Below are positions 48,119-56,398 of a stretch of DNA of 64,000 bases, piece by piece. Source of the stretch: Anaerosporobacter faecicola (GTDB lineage: Bacteria > Bacillota > Clostridia > Lachnospirales > Lachnospiraceae); assembly GCF_012070565.1 (NCBI RefSeq), contig NZ_JAAQRO010000030.1:186001-250000 (forward strand), in the 5' to 3' direction. Below the pieces are notes generated by a model. It was not told the DNA's origin. It worked only from the letters and a program-made list of their open reading frames with translations, and did no database searches. Each line of letters starts with the position of its first letter. The first letter of the stretch is position 1. The position numbers were made by a program, and so were the translations under genes.

Positions 48119-48898
48119 ATGAAACAATTTATTAAAATGAGTTTTGTTGATTTTAAAGGACATTTAGGCCCTTTTCGTTTGGAGGAATTTTTAACACTTA
48201 ATATACTAAATCCCTTTTTAACGTTAGTGTTTTATTGTTTGCTGGCTGGTTATACATACAAAACAAGTGATTTGACGAGTTGGGTAATTGGAAATTCATT
48301 TTTACTTTGTACTTCGGTGTGTATCTTTTCTTTAGGTATTGTATTTACGAGAGAAAAGCAGTGTGGTCGAATTCGTTCGATAATCTGTTCACCTTTATCC
48401 AAGTTACAGATCATGCTCCAAAAAGGCTTCTTCCCATGTTTGGTATGTATTCTCACTACGTTAGTCGGCTTTTTGTTAGGAGGCGTTTTCTTTCATGTGC
48501 CGCTAGGAAAAATTCATTGGGGATTATATGGTTGTATCTTAGGTGTTGCAATGGTAGGTGCTTGTAGTTTTGGATTGGCAATAGGAGCAATTGGGCTATT
48601 AACAGATCAGATGCATCTGATTCTAAATACGGTAAGTGCTGTTATGTTGATCTTTACGGGGACGAACTTTCCAGTAGCACAACTCCCTTTCTGGGGGAGA
48701 GGTATCGCAAAAGTTTTACCACTTACACGAAGTGTGGAAGCTGCGAAGCTACTGTGTGATGATTTTACGATGGAACAGATTATGAGATTACTTTTGGGGG
48801 AAGTACTACTCAGTGTTTGTTATCTAATCATAGCAAGATTGATCCTAGTCTATGCAGAACATAAGGCAATCAAGGAAGGAACATTGGAATTATTCTAG
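48119..48898 (+). CDS. ABC-2 type permease, second subunit
   Basis: The 259-residue six-helix permease, a paralogue of its neighbour, carries FTREKQCGRIRSIICSPLSKLQIMLQKGFF and NFPVAQLPFWGRGIAKVLPLTRSVEAAKLL. GGAGGTGAG precedes ATG 48119. It is the last gene of the exporter operon; the following promoter starts a new unit. Confidence 0.92.
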   Translation: MKQFIKMSFVDFKGHLGPFRLEEFLTLNILNPFLTLVFYCLLAGYTYKTSDLTSWVIGNSFLLCTSVCIFSLGIVFTREKQCGRIRSIICSPLSKLQIMLQKGFFPCLVCILTTLVGFLLGGVFFHVPLGKIHWGLYGCILGVAMVGACSFGLAIGAIGLLTDQMHLILNTVSAVMLIFTGTNFPVAQLPFWGRGIAKVLPLTRSVEAAKLLCDDFTMEQIMRLLLGEVLLSVCYLIIARLILVYAEHKAIKEGTLELF

Positions 48899-48929
48899 AG
48901 GGGGAGACACAAGAATCTGGCATAGGGTA

Positions 48930-48958
48930 TTGAAAATTCACGGAGAGGAAGGTATAGT
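48930..48958 (+). promoter_or_regulatory. Promoter copy 2 with conserved spacer block
   Basis: TTGAAA (48930-48935), 17 bases, TATAGT (48953-48958). The block is shared with 45195-45239 and drives the TPR protein gene. Confidence 0.65.
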
Positions 48959-49008
48959 TAAAGAAAAATCAGAAAGTCGTTAGACGAGCATCAGGGGAGG
49001 GCATTTCT

Positions 49009-51012
49009 ATGGGATTCATGGATCGGTTCAAGAAAAAGAACGTAACGGAAGAGAGAGTAGCAGAGGAGAGAGCAACAGAAGAGAGAATAACCAAAGAGAG
49101 AGTAGCCGAAGAGAGGATAGCAGAGGAGGGAACAACAGAAGATCGAACGAATAAAACGAAGAGTATTCATACTGCTGAGAAAGAACAAGAGGGTAGGACA
49201 GGAAATCGTACGCTTGATGAATCAGAAGAGCAACAGATCACCTGTTACGATGCGTATGGAAGGAAAATGTTGATTACCAAGTCTCAATGGGTAGAGAAGG
49301 TTTTACCAGATCAATTACAGAAACATTGGGAGATGCCTACCAATTTGTATAATGATATCTTGTATGCCGTTAATGATGGTTTGACGGAGTATGTTGTAGA
49401 AGCTGCACAACACTTGCAGAAGATTGATACGATAAAAGAACGTGGATATGTAATCCTGGCAATTGTGTATATGAAGGTAAAACGAAACGCAGAGGCCCAG
49501 GAGATTTTAGAAGAGTACATAGAGAAGTATGGAAAGACAGGTACCGTACTGACGAATTTGGCAAAGACGTTAGAAGAACAGGGGAGACATGAAGAGTGCC
49601 TTGCTACCCTTTGGGAGGGATTACAACTTGATCCAAACCAAGATAATGGGTTAGCTTGGTTTTTGGCAATAAAAAAAGAAGAAGGCGGAATGGCAGCTTA
49701 TGTGCAGGCATTGCAAGAGATCAGTAAAATTCCAGGAAGTTATCGTGCAAGTTTATACATTGCAAGGAATTATGGGAACAATAAGGATCATAAGACGGCT
49801 CTAATGATTTATCAGCAATTAGTGAAAGAATATGGGGATAAAGAGGATGTGCTCTTCCAAATATCTGGTGACATGGGGCAGGCAGGACTTGTAAAAGAGA
49901 TGATCGATCTTATTGAACCGTTGTATGACTATACGAAGAATGATGAACGGATTGGTATGAATCTGTTGCAAGCATATCTTATGACACATAATGTACAGAA
50001 GGGGAAAGAATTGCTTTCTTCATTAATGAAAACGAATAGAGTAGATTTACGACAGTATCTAATGCAGCTATCCAGTAAGTTTGAAGCTTTGGAAGAACAA
50101 TTACAGGACCAAAAAGAAGACAATATGCAGACAATGCCGAAGATGGAGACCTGTGGATTGGAGAAACCAATCTGGCAATACAATCTGGGAGATCTACGCA
50201 TGCTAGGAAGCGTTGACCAAGAGCATGCCACAGAACGAATCGGAGTCATTGTATATTCCAATGCGGAGGAAGGAAAAGAAAAAGTCGCACATTCCGAAAA
50301 GGAGACCAATCTCGGAAGATTGACGAGAAGCTTACCACTTTTCTTAAATGAATTATTCTACTATTATACAGAATATAAGACAATCACCTTAGTACCAGTA
50401 TTCCCTGGAATTGGTCCGGTATTAAGTGGTGGGGAATGGAGTAAGGAAGTCTTACTTTCTATGGCAAAGTCCAATGGATTGATCTGGTTGCTTACAGGTA
50501 ATATATCTGCTGATGAGGAGTATCTCTACATAAAAACAGCGATTGTGAATGCCGCGAAAGAGGAAGTGGAGAAGATAACAAAACAGATCCATCTCAAGGA
50601 AATGGGAAATTCCCTTATGGAACATGTAGAAGAAGTATTTGCCTATATCACCAAACAAAGATTATGTGACCAATCCGATTCACGGTATGAAGTACCAAAG
50701 AACGAGAATCTGATGGAATACTTAAGTAGTCTTGGTCAATCTTTGATGCAGACTCTTATTGTGAATGAAATTGTACCATTTAATAAGATGTATGGGGAAC
50801 GCAACATATTAAATGATTATATAATGGATTGTCTTCATATGCCTTCCCTTCCACAAGTCCCTTTGTTACTCGCATCCGGATTATCCAAATCAAAACTATA
50901 TGGTTCAACGGTTTATATGGAGTTTAAACAACAAGCAATAACTGCAATTAGGGAGTTTGCAAAAGAAAAACCACAATATGAGGAAGTACTTACATTCATA
51001 GAGCGATTATAA
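49009..51012 (+). CDS. TPR-repeat protein with N-terminal pentapeptide repeats
   Basis: The 667-residue soluble protein starts MGFMDRFKKK, then six VAEER-type five-residue repeats (residues 11-40, DNA 49039-49128), a charged coiled-coil-like stretch. Residues ~100-340 are TPR-like helices (AAQHLQKIDTIKERGYVILA, GRHEECLATLWEGLQLDPNQDN, KTALMIYQQLVKEYGDKE). The C-terminal ~270 residues are a globular domain I do not recognise, with GLIWLLTGNISADEEYLYIKTAIV. It probably mediates protein-protein contacts. Its promoter is a close copy of that of the ArsR-type gene, so common control is likely. GGGGAGG precedes ATG 49009. Confidence 0.75.
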   Translation: MGFMDRFKKKNVTEERVAEERATEERITKERVAEERIAEEGTTEDRTNKTKSIHTAEKEQEGRTGNRTLDESEEQQITCYDAYGRKMLITKSQWVEKVLPDQLQKHWEMPTNLYNDILYAVNDGLTEYVVEAAQHLQKIDTIKERGYVILAIVYMKVKRNAEAQEILEEYIEKYGKTGTVLTNLAKTLEEQGRHEECLATLWEGLQLDPNQDNGLAWFLAIKKEEGGMAAYVQALQEISKIPGSYRASLYIARNYGNNKDHKTALMIYQQLVKEYGDKEDVLFQISGDMGQAGLVKEMIDLIEPLYDYTKNDERIGMNLLQAYLMTHNVQKGKELLSSLMKTNRVDLRQYLMQLSSKFEALEEQLQDQKEDNMQTMPKMETCGLEKPIWQYNLGDLRMLGSVDQEHATERIGVIVYSNAEEGKEKVAHSEKETNLGRLTRSLPLFLNELFYYYTEYKTITLVPVFPGIGPVLSGGEWSKEVLLSMAKSNGLIWLLTGNISADEEYLYIKTAIVNAAKEEVEKITKQIHLKEMGNSLMEHVEEVFAYITKQRLCDQSDSRYEVPKNENLMEYLSSLGQSLMQTLIVNEIVPFNKMYGERNILNDYIMDCLHMPSLPQVPLLLASGLSKSKLYGSTVYMEFKQQAITAIREFAKEKPQYEEVLTFIERL

Positions 51013-51030
51013 GTGATTACCAAAAAGTGT

Positions 51031-51059
51031 TTGACAAACCTAAAAATGGGTTCTATAAT
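51031..51059 (+). promoter_or_regulatory. Consensus sigma-A promoter of the leader region
   Basis: TTGACA (51031-51036), 17 bases, TATAAT (51054-51059), only 19 bases after the TPR stop codon. Confidence 0.92.
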
Positions 51060-51093
51060 GAGCCCTAGAGAACGAAAGGTAGGTGAACAATAT

Positions 51094-51174
51094 ATGAGAA
51101 AATTAGAAAACAGAATGCTTGAAATCAGAAATACTCGGTATTGTTCACATACACGTGCGGTTAGTTATTCATAG
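51094..51174 (+). CDS. Putative leader peptide (26 aa) before a phosphotransferase
   Basis: The frame opens 35 bases from the predicted RNA start, with AGGTGA before ATG 51094, and encodes 26 residues beginning MRKLENRMLEIRNTRYC and ending HTRAVSYS. The segment GTGAACAATA (51084-51093) just before the start codon pairs exactly with TATTGTTCAC (51140-51149) inside the frame, forming a hairpin that masks or is opened by translation. The RNA continues to a terminator at 51300-51333. This resembles translation-controlled attenuators of antibiotic-resistance genes. Function is inferred and no homologue is recalled with confidence. Confidence 0.5.
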   Translation: MRKLENRMLEIRNTRYCSHTRAVSYS

Positions 51175-51299
51175 ATCGATTAATTGAGCCCATGAACAGA
51201 AAGAAATGGTGATAACGCTGTTAGACTAACGGGAGCTATGACGTTTTTTTTGATGCGGGTGCAATCTTTATATGTGAATATGAATATTGAATTTGTGAA

Positions 51300-51333
51300 G
51301 GTACTTCTGATGACATGCAGAGGTACCTTTTTT
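51300..51333 (+). terminator. Leader terminator upstream of the phosphotransferase gene
   Basis: GGTACTTCTG (51300-51309) pairs with CAGAGGTACC (51318-51327), with one wobble, then six T. A weaker hairpin with eight T (51214-51251) lies earlier in the leader. Confidence 0.85.
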
Positions 51334-51334
51334 A

Positions 51335-51400
51335 TATACTAGGAAAGTCCTCCGACTTTCCTAGTAAATAAACCCTCCGGGGAATACGTACTCGCATGTT
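51335..51400 (+). repeat. Dispersed leader repeat, copy C
   Basis: ACTAGGAAAGTC-CTCC-GACTTTCCTAGT hairpin, then AAACCCTCCGGGGAATACGT and ACTCGCATG. It matches copy A closely over the first ~60 bases and lacks the TAAGG tail. It lies between the leader terminator and the phosphotransferase start. Confidence 0.8.
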
Positions 51401-51497
51401 GCGATTTCCTATATAGGAATATCTTTGCTAAGAATAGCATTCTAGGAGATTGGAAAATGTCACAAAGAGGTGTGACATTACAGACATTTGAAAGGAT

Positions 51498-52499
51498 ATG
51501 GTGGTTCTTATTTTAAAACTAAAGAATTTGATTGAAAATGATAACGTAGCACAACAGTTAATCGAGCATTATGCATTTGAAAAAGTGGAGTTTGGTTTCC
51601 TACGATCTTCCTCGAATGTGATCTATTGGGTAAAAGCAGATGGCAAAGTGTATTTCCTTCGCTATACCACGGAAGATGAGAGAAACATCGAGAGCATACA
51701 GGGGGAAATTGCTTACATTCTGTATCTAAGGGAACAAGGAATACAAGCGAATCAGCCAGTAATGACGAAAGAAGGAAACTATGTGATACAAGAGAACGGC
51801 TTCCTCGGCGTATTGTTTGCTTGTGTAGATGGAGAACCTTTGGAAGAACTGGATATTACCCCTAAGGTTGCAAGGGAATGGGGAAGCCAGTTAGGAAAAT
51901 TACATAAACTGTCTAGTACGAAACGATTAGAGAAAAAGGGAGTTGCTTGTCAACGAGCGGATTTCAAGGAAGCATTTGCTTGGATTCATACGATTCTTAC
52001 CAATGCGAAAGAGCAGGAGCTTCAAGAGATAGCCACACAGTTGGAGCAGTCTTTTCAAACAATCGAAAAGACAGAGAGTAATTATGGTTTATGCCATTAT
52101 GATCTTGAGTTAGACAATGTTTTTTGGGATGAGGAAAAGGAAGAGATGAGTATCATTGATTTTGATGACTCCATGTATCATTTTTATGCCATCGATCTTG
52201 TTCAGATTTTTATGAACATTGAAGAAGACATACCAGAGGATAGACAGTCCCTGGTAAAAGAAGAAGTTATGAAGGGCTATATGGAAGATATGCCTGCACC
52301 AACTGAACAAGAATTGAATCTGGCAAAACAGTTTGTTATTCTATTGGGATATTGTAAGTTAGCCTATTGCTTGGCATATCCACCAGAGCTCAGTCCTGAT
52401 TGGATGAAACCGTTGGTGGATAAATTACAGAATGCCAAGAAGATGAAATATCAGATTTTAACGGGCAAGGCTCTCGCGGATGCGGGTAGCCATTTCTAA
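51498..52499 (+). CDS. APH-family phosphotransferase (aminoglycoside/homoserine/fructosamine kinase-like)
   Basis: The 333-residue kinase-like protein has the Brenner motif LCHYDLELDNVFWD (catalytic Asp, Asn) and IIDFDDSMYHFYAIDL as the metal-binding DFD. The N-lobe has YFLRYTTEDERNIESIQGEIAYILYL. It transfers phosphate from ATP to a small hydroxyl compound. Drug resistance is one option, and the leader upstream makes it worth testing. AAAGGA is only two bases from ATG 51498 and four from GTG 51501, so the start is uncertain by one codon. The 3' end overlaps the convergent oxidoreductase by 42 bases. Confidence 0.88.
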   Translation: MVVLILKLKNLIENDNVAQQLIEHYAFEKVEFGFLRSSSNVIYWVKADGKVYFLRYTTEDERNIESIQGEIAYILYLREQGIQANQPVMTKEGNYVIQENGFLGVLFACVDGEPLEELDITPKVAREWGSQLGKLHKLSSTKRLEKKGVACQRADFKEAFAWIHTILTNAKEQELQEIATQLEQSFQTIEKTESNYGLCHYDLELDNVFWDEEKEEMSIIDFDDSMYHFYAIDLVQIFMNIEEDIPEDRQSLVKEEVMKGYMEDMPAPTEQELNLAKQFVILLGYCKLAYCLAYPPELSPDWMKPLVDKLQNAKKMKYQILTGKALADAGSHF

Positions 52500-53390
52500 G
52501 GATTGGATAGCTTCTTTGATATCAATGATTGGAGTCTCCTGTGCGTGAATTGCATGTAATACATATTGAAGGCTCTTTTCATAACAATTGATTGCAGGTA
52601 GGGGCAGATTTTCCTGCTTCTTATCTGTAAACAATTGAAAACGGGTATCTACCTGTGTTTCATAACCATCTTCATGATAACGAACAACAGCATTTTCAAA
52701 AATGGCTTCAAAGGACACAACAAATGGAAAACCATACTGCATCATGGAGGAGGCATTAATCTCAGCATAAGCATGTTCATACGTGCAAAGAGCGGATACG
52801 GCACATTGTCCTTCCTTTCCAGGTACAAGAGTAGTTTGTATATTCGTTGTTGGTCCTAACAAAGAAGTAACATAGTCAATGTCATGTGACATCAGATCCA
52901 TTACAATCTTGTCTGGCCCTAAATCACCCCATATAGGTGCGGTATTTCGTTGAATCTGTATCTTACGAAGAGCACCATAACGATGATCTTTGACATAGGA
53001 AGCCAGGAGTTCATATGCATATTCAAAGCGAATGAAAAGATCAACCATCAGATGCTTGCCATAAGTCTGTTTTGCTTCTAACATCGCATAAGCATCATCA
53101 AGTGTATAGGCGACTGGGGTTTCGCAAAAGACGTGTTTTCCTTGTTTCAGTGCTCGAATGGAATATTCTTTATGTAGTGCGGTTGGTAGGCAAAGATCAA
53201 TAAGAGTAATTCCATCATTTTGTAAAATCTCTTCTGGATCTGTAACGGTATGAACACCAAATTTCTCCTGTAATTTCTGTAGTTTTTCTGGCTTTCTGCC
53301 AAACACATAAATCTCGTCAACCTCTGTCATATGAGAGTAGAGTTCTGCATGATATGCACCAAATCCCGTTCCTAGTATTCCTATGTTCAT
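52458..53390 (-). CDS. Gfo/Idh/MocA-family oxidoreductase
   Basis: The 310-residue NAD(P)-dependent sugar or inositol dehydrogenase-like protein has a Rossmann motif GILGTGFGAYH near the start, HVFCETPVAYT (Lys of the usual EKP replaced by Thr) and MDLMSHDIDYV with the catalytic-region Asp-His. The EKP change suggests an altered or weakened reaction. ATG 53388-53390 follows AAAGGAG; the longer frame overlaps that site. The last 42 bases overlap the convergent kinase gene, an uncommon arrangement. Substrate unknown. Confidence 0.88.
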   Translation of the reverse strand: MNIGILGTGFGAYHAELYSHMTEVDEIYVFGRKPEKLQKLQEKFGVHTVTDPEEILQNDGITLIDLCLPTALHKEYSIRALKQGKHVFCETPVAYTLDDAYAMLEAKQTYGKHLMVDLFIRFEYAYELLASYVKDHRYGALRKIQIQRNTAPIWGDLGPDKIVMDLMSHDIDYVTSLLGPTTNIQTTLVPGKEGQCAVSALCTYEHAYAEINASSMMQYGFPFVVSFEAIFENAVVRYHEDGYETQVDTRFQLFTDKKQENLPLPAINCYEKSLQYVLHAIHAQETPIIDIKEAIQSLEMATRIRESLAR

Positions 53391-53527
53391 AATGTTTACA
53401 CTCCTTTTTTGTAATAGAAAGTGTTGGTTCAACATGTTATTTTGCTAACAATGATTCGTTCATTGAGCCTGTACACGTTTGTTTCGGTATTAAGAACCAA
53501 GCACTTATAAGAGGAGTATACATACTA

Positions 53528-53567
53528 ATCACTGACAATAGTATGTCAGTGATACAATTTTTTTGTA
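53528..53567 (+). terminator. Stem-loop with T run upstream of the two-component operon
   Basis: ATCACTGACA-ATAGTA-TGTCAGTGAT (53528-53553) is an exact ten-base stem followed by ACAATTTTTTT. No gene upstream on this strand needs it, so it may end a short RNA or act as an operator. The surrounding 53391-53683 holds otherwise only promoter DNA. Confidence 0.6.
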
Positions 53568-53580
53568 TCTGTTTTGATTC

Positions 53581-53609
53581 TTGTATTTATTATGATACCC
53601 GTATATAAT
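53581..53609 (+). promoter_or_regulatory. Promoter of the response-regulator operon
   Basis: TTGTAT (53581-53586), 17 bases, TATAAT (53604-53609), ~75 bases before the start codon. Confidence 0.6.
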
Positions 53610-53683
53610 GAGTAGCATTAAAAGGAATGTTTACATAAAAAATCATTCAGATATACATGAGGGTAATAAGTAGGAGGATAATG

Positions 53684-54385
53684 ATGAATAAAGTTTTGAT
53701 TATAGATGATGACAAAGAATTATGTGCACTTATGAAAAAATGTATAGAACATGAAGGAATGATAGCTTTGCTTGCTAATGGTGGTATAGAGGGATTGCAG
53801 TTGGTAGATAGAAATAAGGAAAAACTTACTCTTGTTATTTTAGATGTAATGATGCCCGATCTGAGTGGATTTCATGTATTGAAAAAAATCAGGGAAGGAA
53901 GTAATATTCCTGTACTTATGCTTACTGCAAAAAGTGACGAGGAGGATAAGGTTTCTGGGTTGCAATTAGGTGCAGATGATTATTTGACAAAACCATTTAG
54001 TATTAATGAATTAATGGCTCGTGTCAATTCACTTATTCGTCGCTATACTACACTGAATCCTATGGCTGAGACGGATAACGAGAGTGTTGTATTACAAGAT
54101 ATGCTAATTGATAAAGCCAATCGTACAGTGACTGTACATGATAGATTGATAGAGCTGACTGGTAAGGAATTTGATCTACTTTTGTTTTTGGCAAGAAACA
54201 AAGGGCGTGTATATACAAAAAAGCAGATCTATACACAAGTATGGGATGATGAATATGCATTTGATGATAGCAATATTATGTCCTTTATTAGTAAGTTGCG
54301 TAAGAAAATTGAACCAGATCCTGAACATCCAGTTTATATACAGACGGTGCGAGGTGTAGGCTATCGTTTTAATAAGGAGGTATGA
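53684..54385 (+). CDS. OmpR-family response regulator
   Basis: The 233-residue protein has a receiver domain (IIDDDKE acidic pocket, phosphoryl Asp54 in VILDVMMPD, Thr in MLTAKS, Lys in LTKPF) and a C-terminal winged HTH (IELTGKEFDLLLFLARNKGRVYTKKQIY, ISKLRKKIEPDPEHPVYIQTVRGVGYRF). It is activated by the kinase encoded next and likely binds the three CAAGGT repeats before the ABC genes. ATG 53684 is seven bases from AGGAGG. Its stop overlaps the ribosome binding region of the kinase gene. Confidence 0.96.
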   Translation: MNKVLIIDDDKELCALMKKCIEHEGMIALLANGGIEGLQLVDRNKEKLTLVILDVMMPDLSGFHVLKKIREGSNIPVLMLTAKSDEEDKVSGLQLGADDYLTKPFSINELMARVNSLIRRYTTLNPMAETDNESVVLQDMLIDKANRTVTVHDRLIELTGKEFDLLLFLARNKGRVYTKKQIYTQVWDDEYAFDDSNIMSFISKLRKKIEPDPEHPVYIQTVRGVGYRFNKEV

Positions 54386-54387
54386 AA

Positions 54388-55314
54388 ATGGAAGTGAATC
54401 CCTTTCTTTTATTACTGCTCCTTCTTTCGATCCTCATTATTCTTTGGCTTGTGTTAAAACTTCATCGTGTTCATGAACAGCTTGTAGTGATAAAAGCTGC
54501 ACTAGAAGATATTAATACTGGAAACCTTAACCGCCGTGTTCTTGCAAGAAAAGGCGATATGACGAAACAAATCTGCTATGATATCAATGAGATTGCGATG
54601 AATAGTCAGGCTAGACTTATTCAGCATAGGCAAGCAGAGCAGGCATACAAACGTCTCATGACAAGTCTTTCACATGATGTTAAGACTCCGCTTGCTTCTC
54701 TTGTTGGTTATCTAGATGCAATAGAACATGGTTTGGTAGATGGGAAGGAAAGAGATGAATATATCCATGTTGCTTCTGAGAAAGCGTATCGACTGAAAGA
54801 CTTTGTCACAGCCCTGTTTGAATGGGTAAAACTAGATGCAGGAGAACAGATTTTTCATTATGAATTAATTGATCTTAACGAATTATCCAGAAACATTATG
54901 GCAGATTGGATTCCAATCTTAGAAAATGCTGGTTTGAATTATGATATTGAAATACCTGAAATGGAATGCATCATACGAGTTGATCCCAATGCATATACAC
55001 GTATTCTGAATAATCTGTTGCAGAATGTCATAATTCACAGCAATGCCACCCATGTAAAGTTGTGTATTACTGTGGAGGAGCAACAGGTAGGTATATCAAT
55101 AACAGACGATGGCAACGGAATATCCACAGAGGAGCTTCCTCATATCTTTGAACGAATGTATCAGTGTGATCATTCTCGATCTGCGAAAGGGAATGGTCTT
55201 GGTCTTTCCATTGTCAAAGAGCTTGTTAGCGCCCATAAGGGAACCGTTTCCGTAGAAAGCGCCCTTGGTTTTAAAACTACATTTACAATTTTATTGCCAA
55301 AAGCCCTGCCATAG
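54388..55314 (+). CDS. Short sensor histidine kinase
   Basis: The 308-residue kinase has a single N-terminal membrane helix (residues 6-25), a HAMP-like linker, then HisKA with His96 in SLSHDVKTPLASL and HATPase_c (NNLLQNVIIHS, DDGNGIS, GNGLGLSIVKEL). With almost no extracellular part it cannot bind ligand outside by itself, so it may sense through the ABC transporter, as BceS- and NukK-like kinases do. ATG 54388 is seven bases from AAGGAGG; the ATG at 54382 is too near. A terminator overlaps the stop. Confidence 0.94.
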   Translation: MEVNPFLLLLLLLSILIILWLVLKLHRVHEQLVVIKAALEDINTGNLNRRVLARKGDMTKQICYDINEIAMNSQARLIQHRQAEQAYKRLMTSLSHDVKTPLASLVGYLDAIEHGLVDGKERDEYIHVASEKAYRLKDFVTALFEWVKLDAGEQIFHYELIDLNELSRNIMADWIPILENAGLNYDIEIPEMECIIRVDPNAYTRILNNLLQNVIIHSNATHVKLCITVEEQQVGISITDDGNGISTEELPHIFERMYQCDHSRSAKGNGLGLSIVKELVSAHKGTVSVESALGFKTTFTILLPKALP

Positions 55315-55327
55315 CGCAGGGTTTTTG
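55304..55327 (+). terminator. Terminator at the end of the kinase gene
   Basis: CCCTGC-CATAGC-GCAGGG followed by TTTTT; the kinase stop codon TAG lies in the loop. Confidence 0.85.
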
Positions 55328-55354
55328 TGTTCTACTTGAAAAACAAGATAAAAG

Positions 55355-55382
55355 CAAGGTCTTGACAAGGTTTTGGCAAGGT
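55355..55382 (+). promoter_or_regulatory. Three 11-bp-phased CAAGGT repeats: candidate response-regulator operator
   Basis: CAAGGT at 55355-55360, 55366-55371 and 55377-55382, each one helical turn apart, ahead of a TATTAT/TATACT -10 region (~55388-55396). This is the layout bound by OmpR-type regulators at LanFEG/BceAB-type promoters. Confidence 0.65.
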
Positions 55383-55474
55383 TCAAGTATTATACTTCTA
55401 ATTGTAATCGATGTTGTTGGTATATTCGCAAGCGTATTACAAAAGAAAATCGATAGAAGGTGAGGAAACGTTAT

Positions 55475-56398
55475 ATGAGTAATTTTCTGATAGAGACCAA
55501 ACAATTGACTAAAATCTATGGTGACCAAACAACGGTTAATGCAGTTAGTATCCATGTTGGAAAAGGCCGTATATATGGACTTCTTGGACGCAATGGAGCT
55601 GGAAAAACAACAATCATGAAGATGATCTTAGGACTGACGCCAATTACCTCTGGCGAAGTGAAGGTATTTGGACAGAATATGAAAGGAGGAGAAAAACGAA
55701 TATATCCCCGTATTGGAGCAATCATTGAAACACCAGGTTTTTATCCCAATCTGACAGGGACAGAGAACTTGGAGATTTTCGCGAAGCTGCGTGGTACGGC
55801 CGCTCCCAATGCAGTTAAGAATTCATTAGAAGTTGTTGGTCTTCCCTATAAAGATAAAAAGTTATTCAGTAAATATTCACTTGGTATGAAACAGCGACTT
55901 GGTATTGCAAACGCAATTCTTCATGATCCTGAGCTGTTAATATTAGATGAACCAACCAATGGACTTGACCCTATTGGCATAGCAGAAATGAGAAAATTTA
56001 TTAAAAAATTAAGCGTTGAATATGGAAAGACCATTCTTATATCCAGTCATATTCTTTCAGAAATTGCCTTATTGGCGGATGATATTGGTATCATTGACCA
56101 AGGGATTTTGTTGGAAGAGAGTAGTATGGAGGAGTTAAGACAGAAAAATGGAAGATATATTCAAGTGCAAGTTTCGGATTTACCTAAAGCTACACTCATA
56201 CTGGAGCGGCAATTTGGAGTAAAAGAGTATTCGGTACAGGACGATCATACGCTACGACTTTATAATACCACATTGGATATGGCAGCAATCAATAAAGCTC
56301 TTGTGATGCAAGATGTGGCAGTGATTAGTTCGGCTTTTTGTAATGATACCTTAGAGGATTATTTCAAAAAGATAACAGGAGGTGAGGGGATTGCTTAA
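55475..56398 (+). CDS. ABC transporter ATP-binding protein (LanF/BcrA type)
   Basis: The 307-residue ATPase has Walker A GRNGAGKT, signature YSLGMKQRLGIAN, Walker B LLILDEPTNGLDP and the switch His in SSHILSE. The E-loop region GAIIETPGFYPNLTGTENLE is the form seen in lantibiotic-immunity and bacitracin exporters (LanF, BcrA, CprA). It pairs with two permeases. The regulator/kinase pair upstream and the PspC gene downstream make a peptide-antibiotic or envelope-stress resistance module. ATG 55475 follows AGGTGAGG; an earlier in-frame ATG overlaps that site. Confidence 0.93.
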   Translation: MSNFLIETKQLTKIYGDQTTVNAVSIHVGKGRIYGLLGRNGAGKTTIMKMILGLTPITSGEVKVFGQNMKGGEKRIYPRIGAIIETPGFYPNLTGTENLEIFAKLRGTAAPNAVKNSLEVVGLPYKDKKLFSKYSLGMKQRLGIANAILHDPELLILDEPTNGLDPIGIAEMRKFIKKLSVEYGKTILISSHILSEIALLADDIGIIDQGILLEESSMEELRQKNGRYIQVQVSDLPKATLILERQFGVKEYSVQDDHTLRLYNTTLDMAAINKALVMQDVAVISSAFCNDTLEDYFKKITGGEGIA

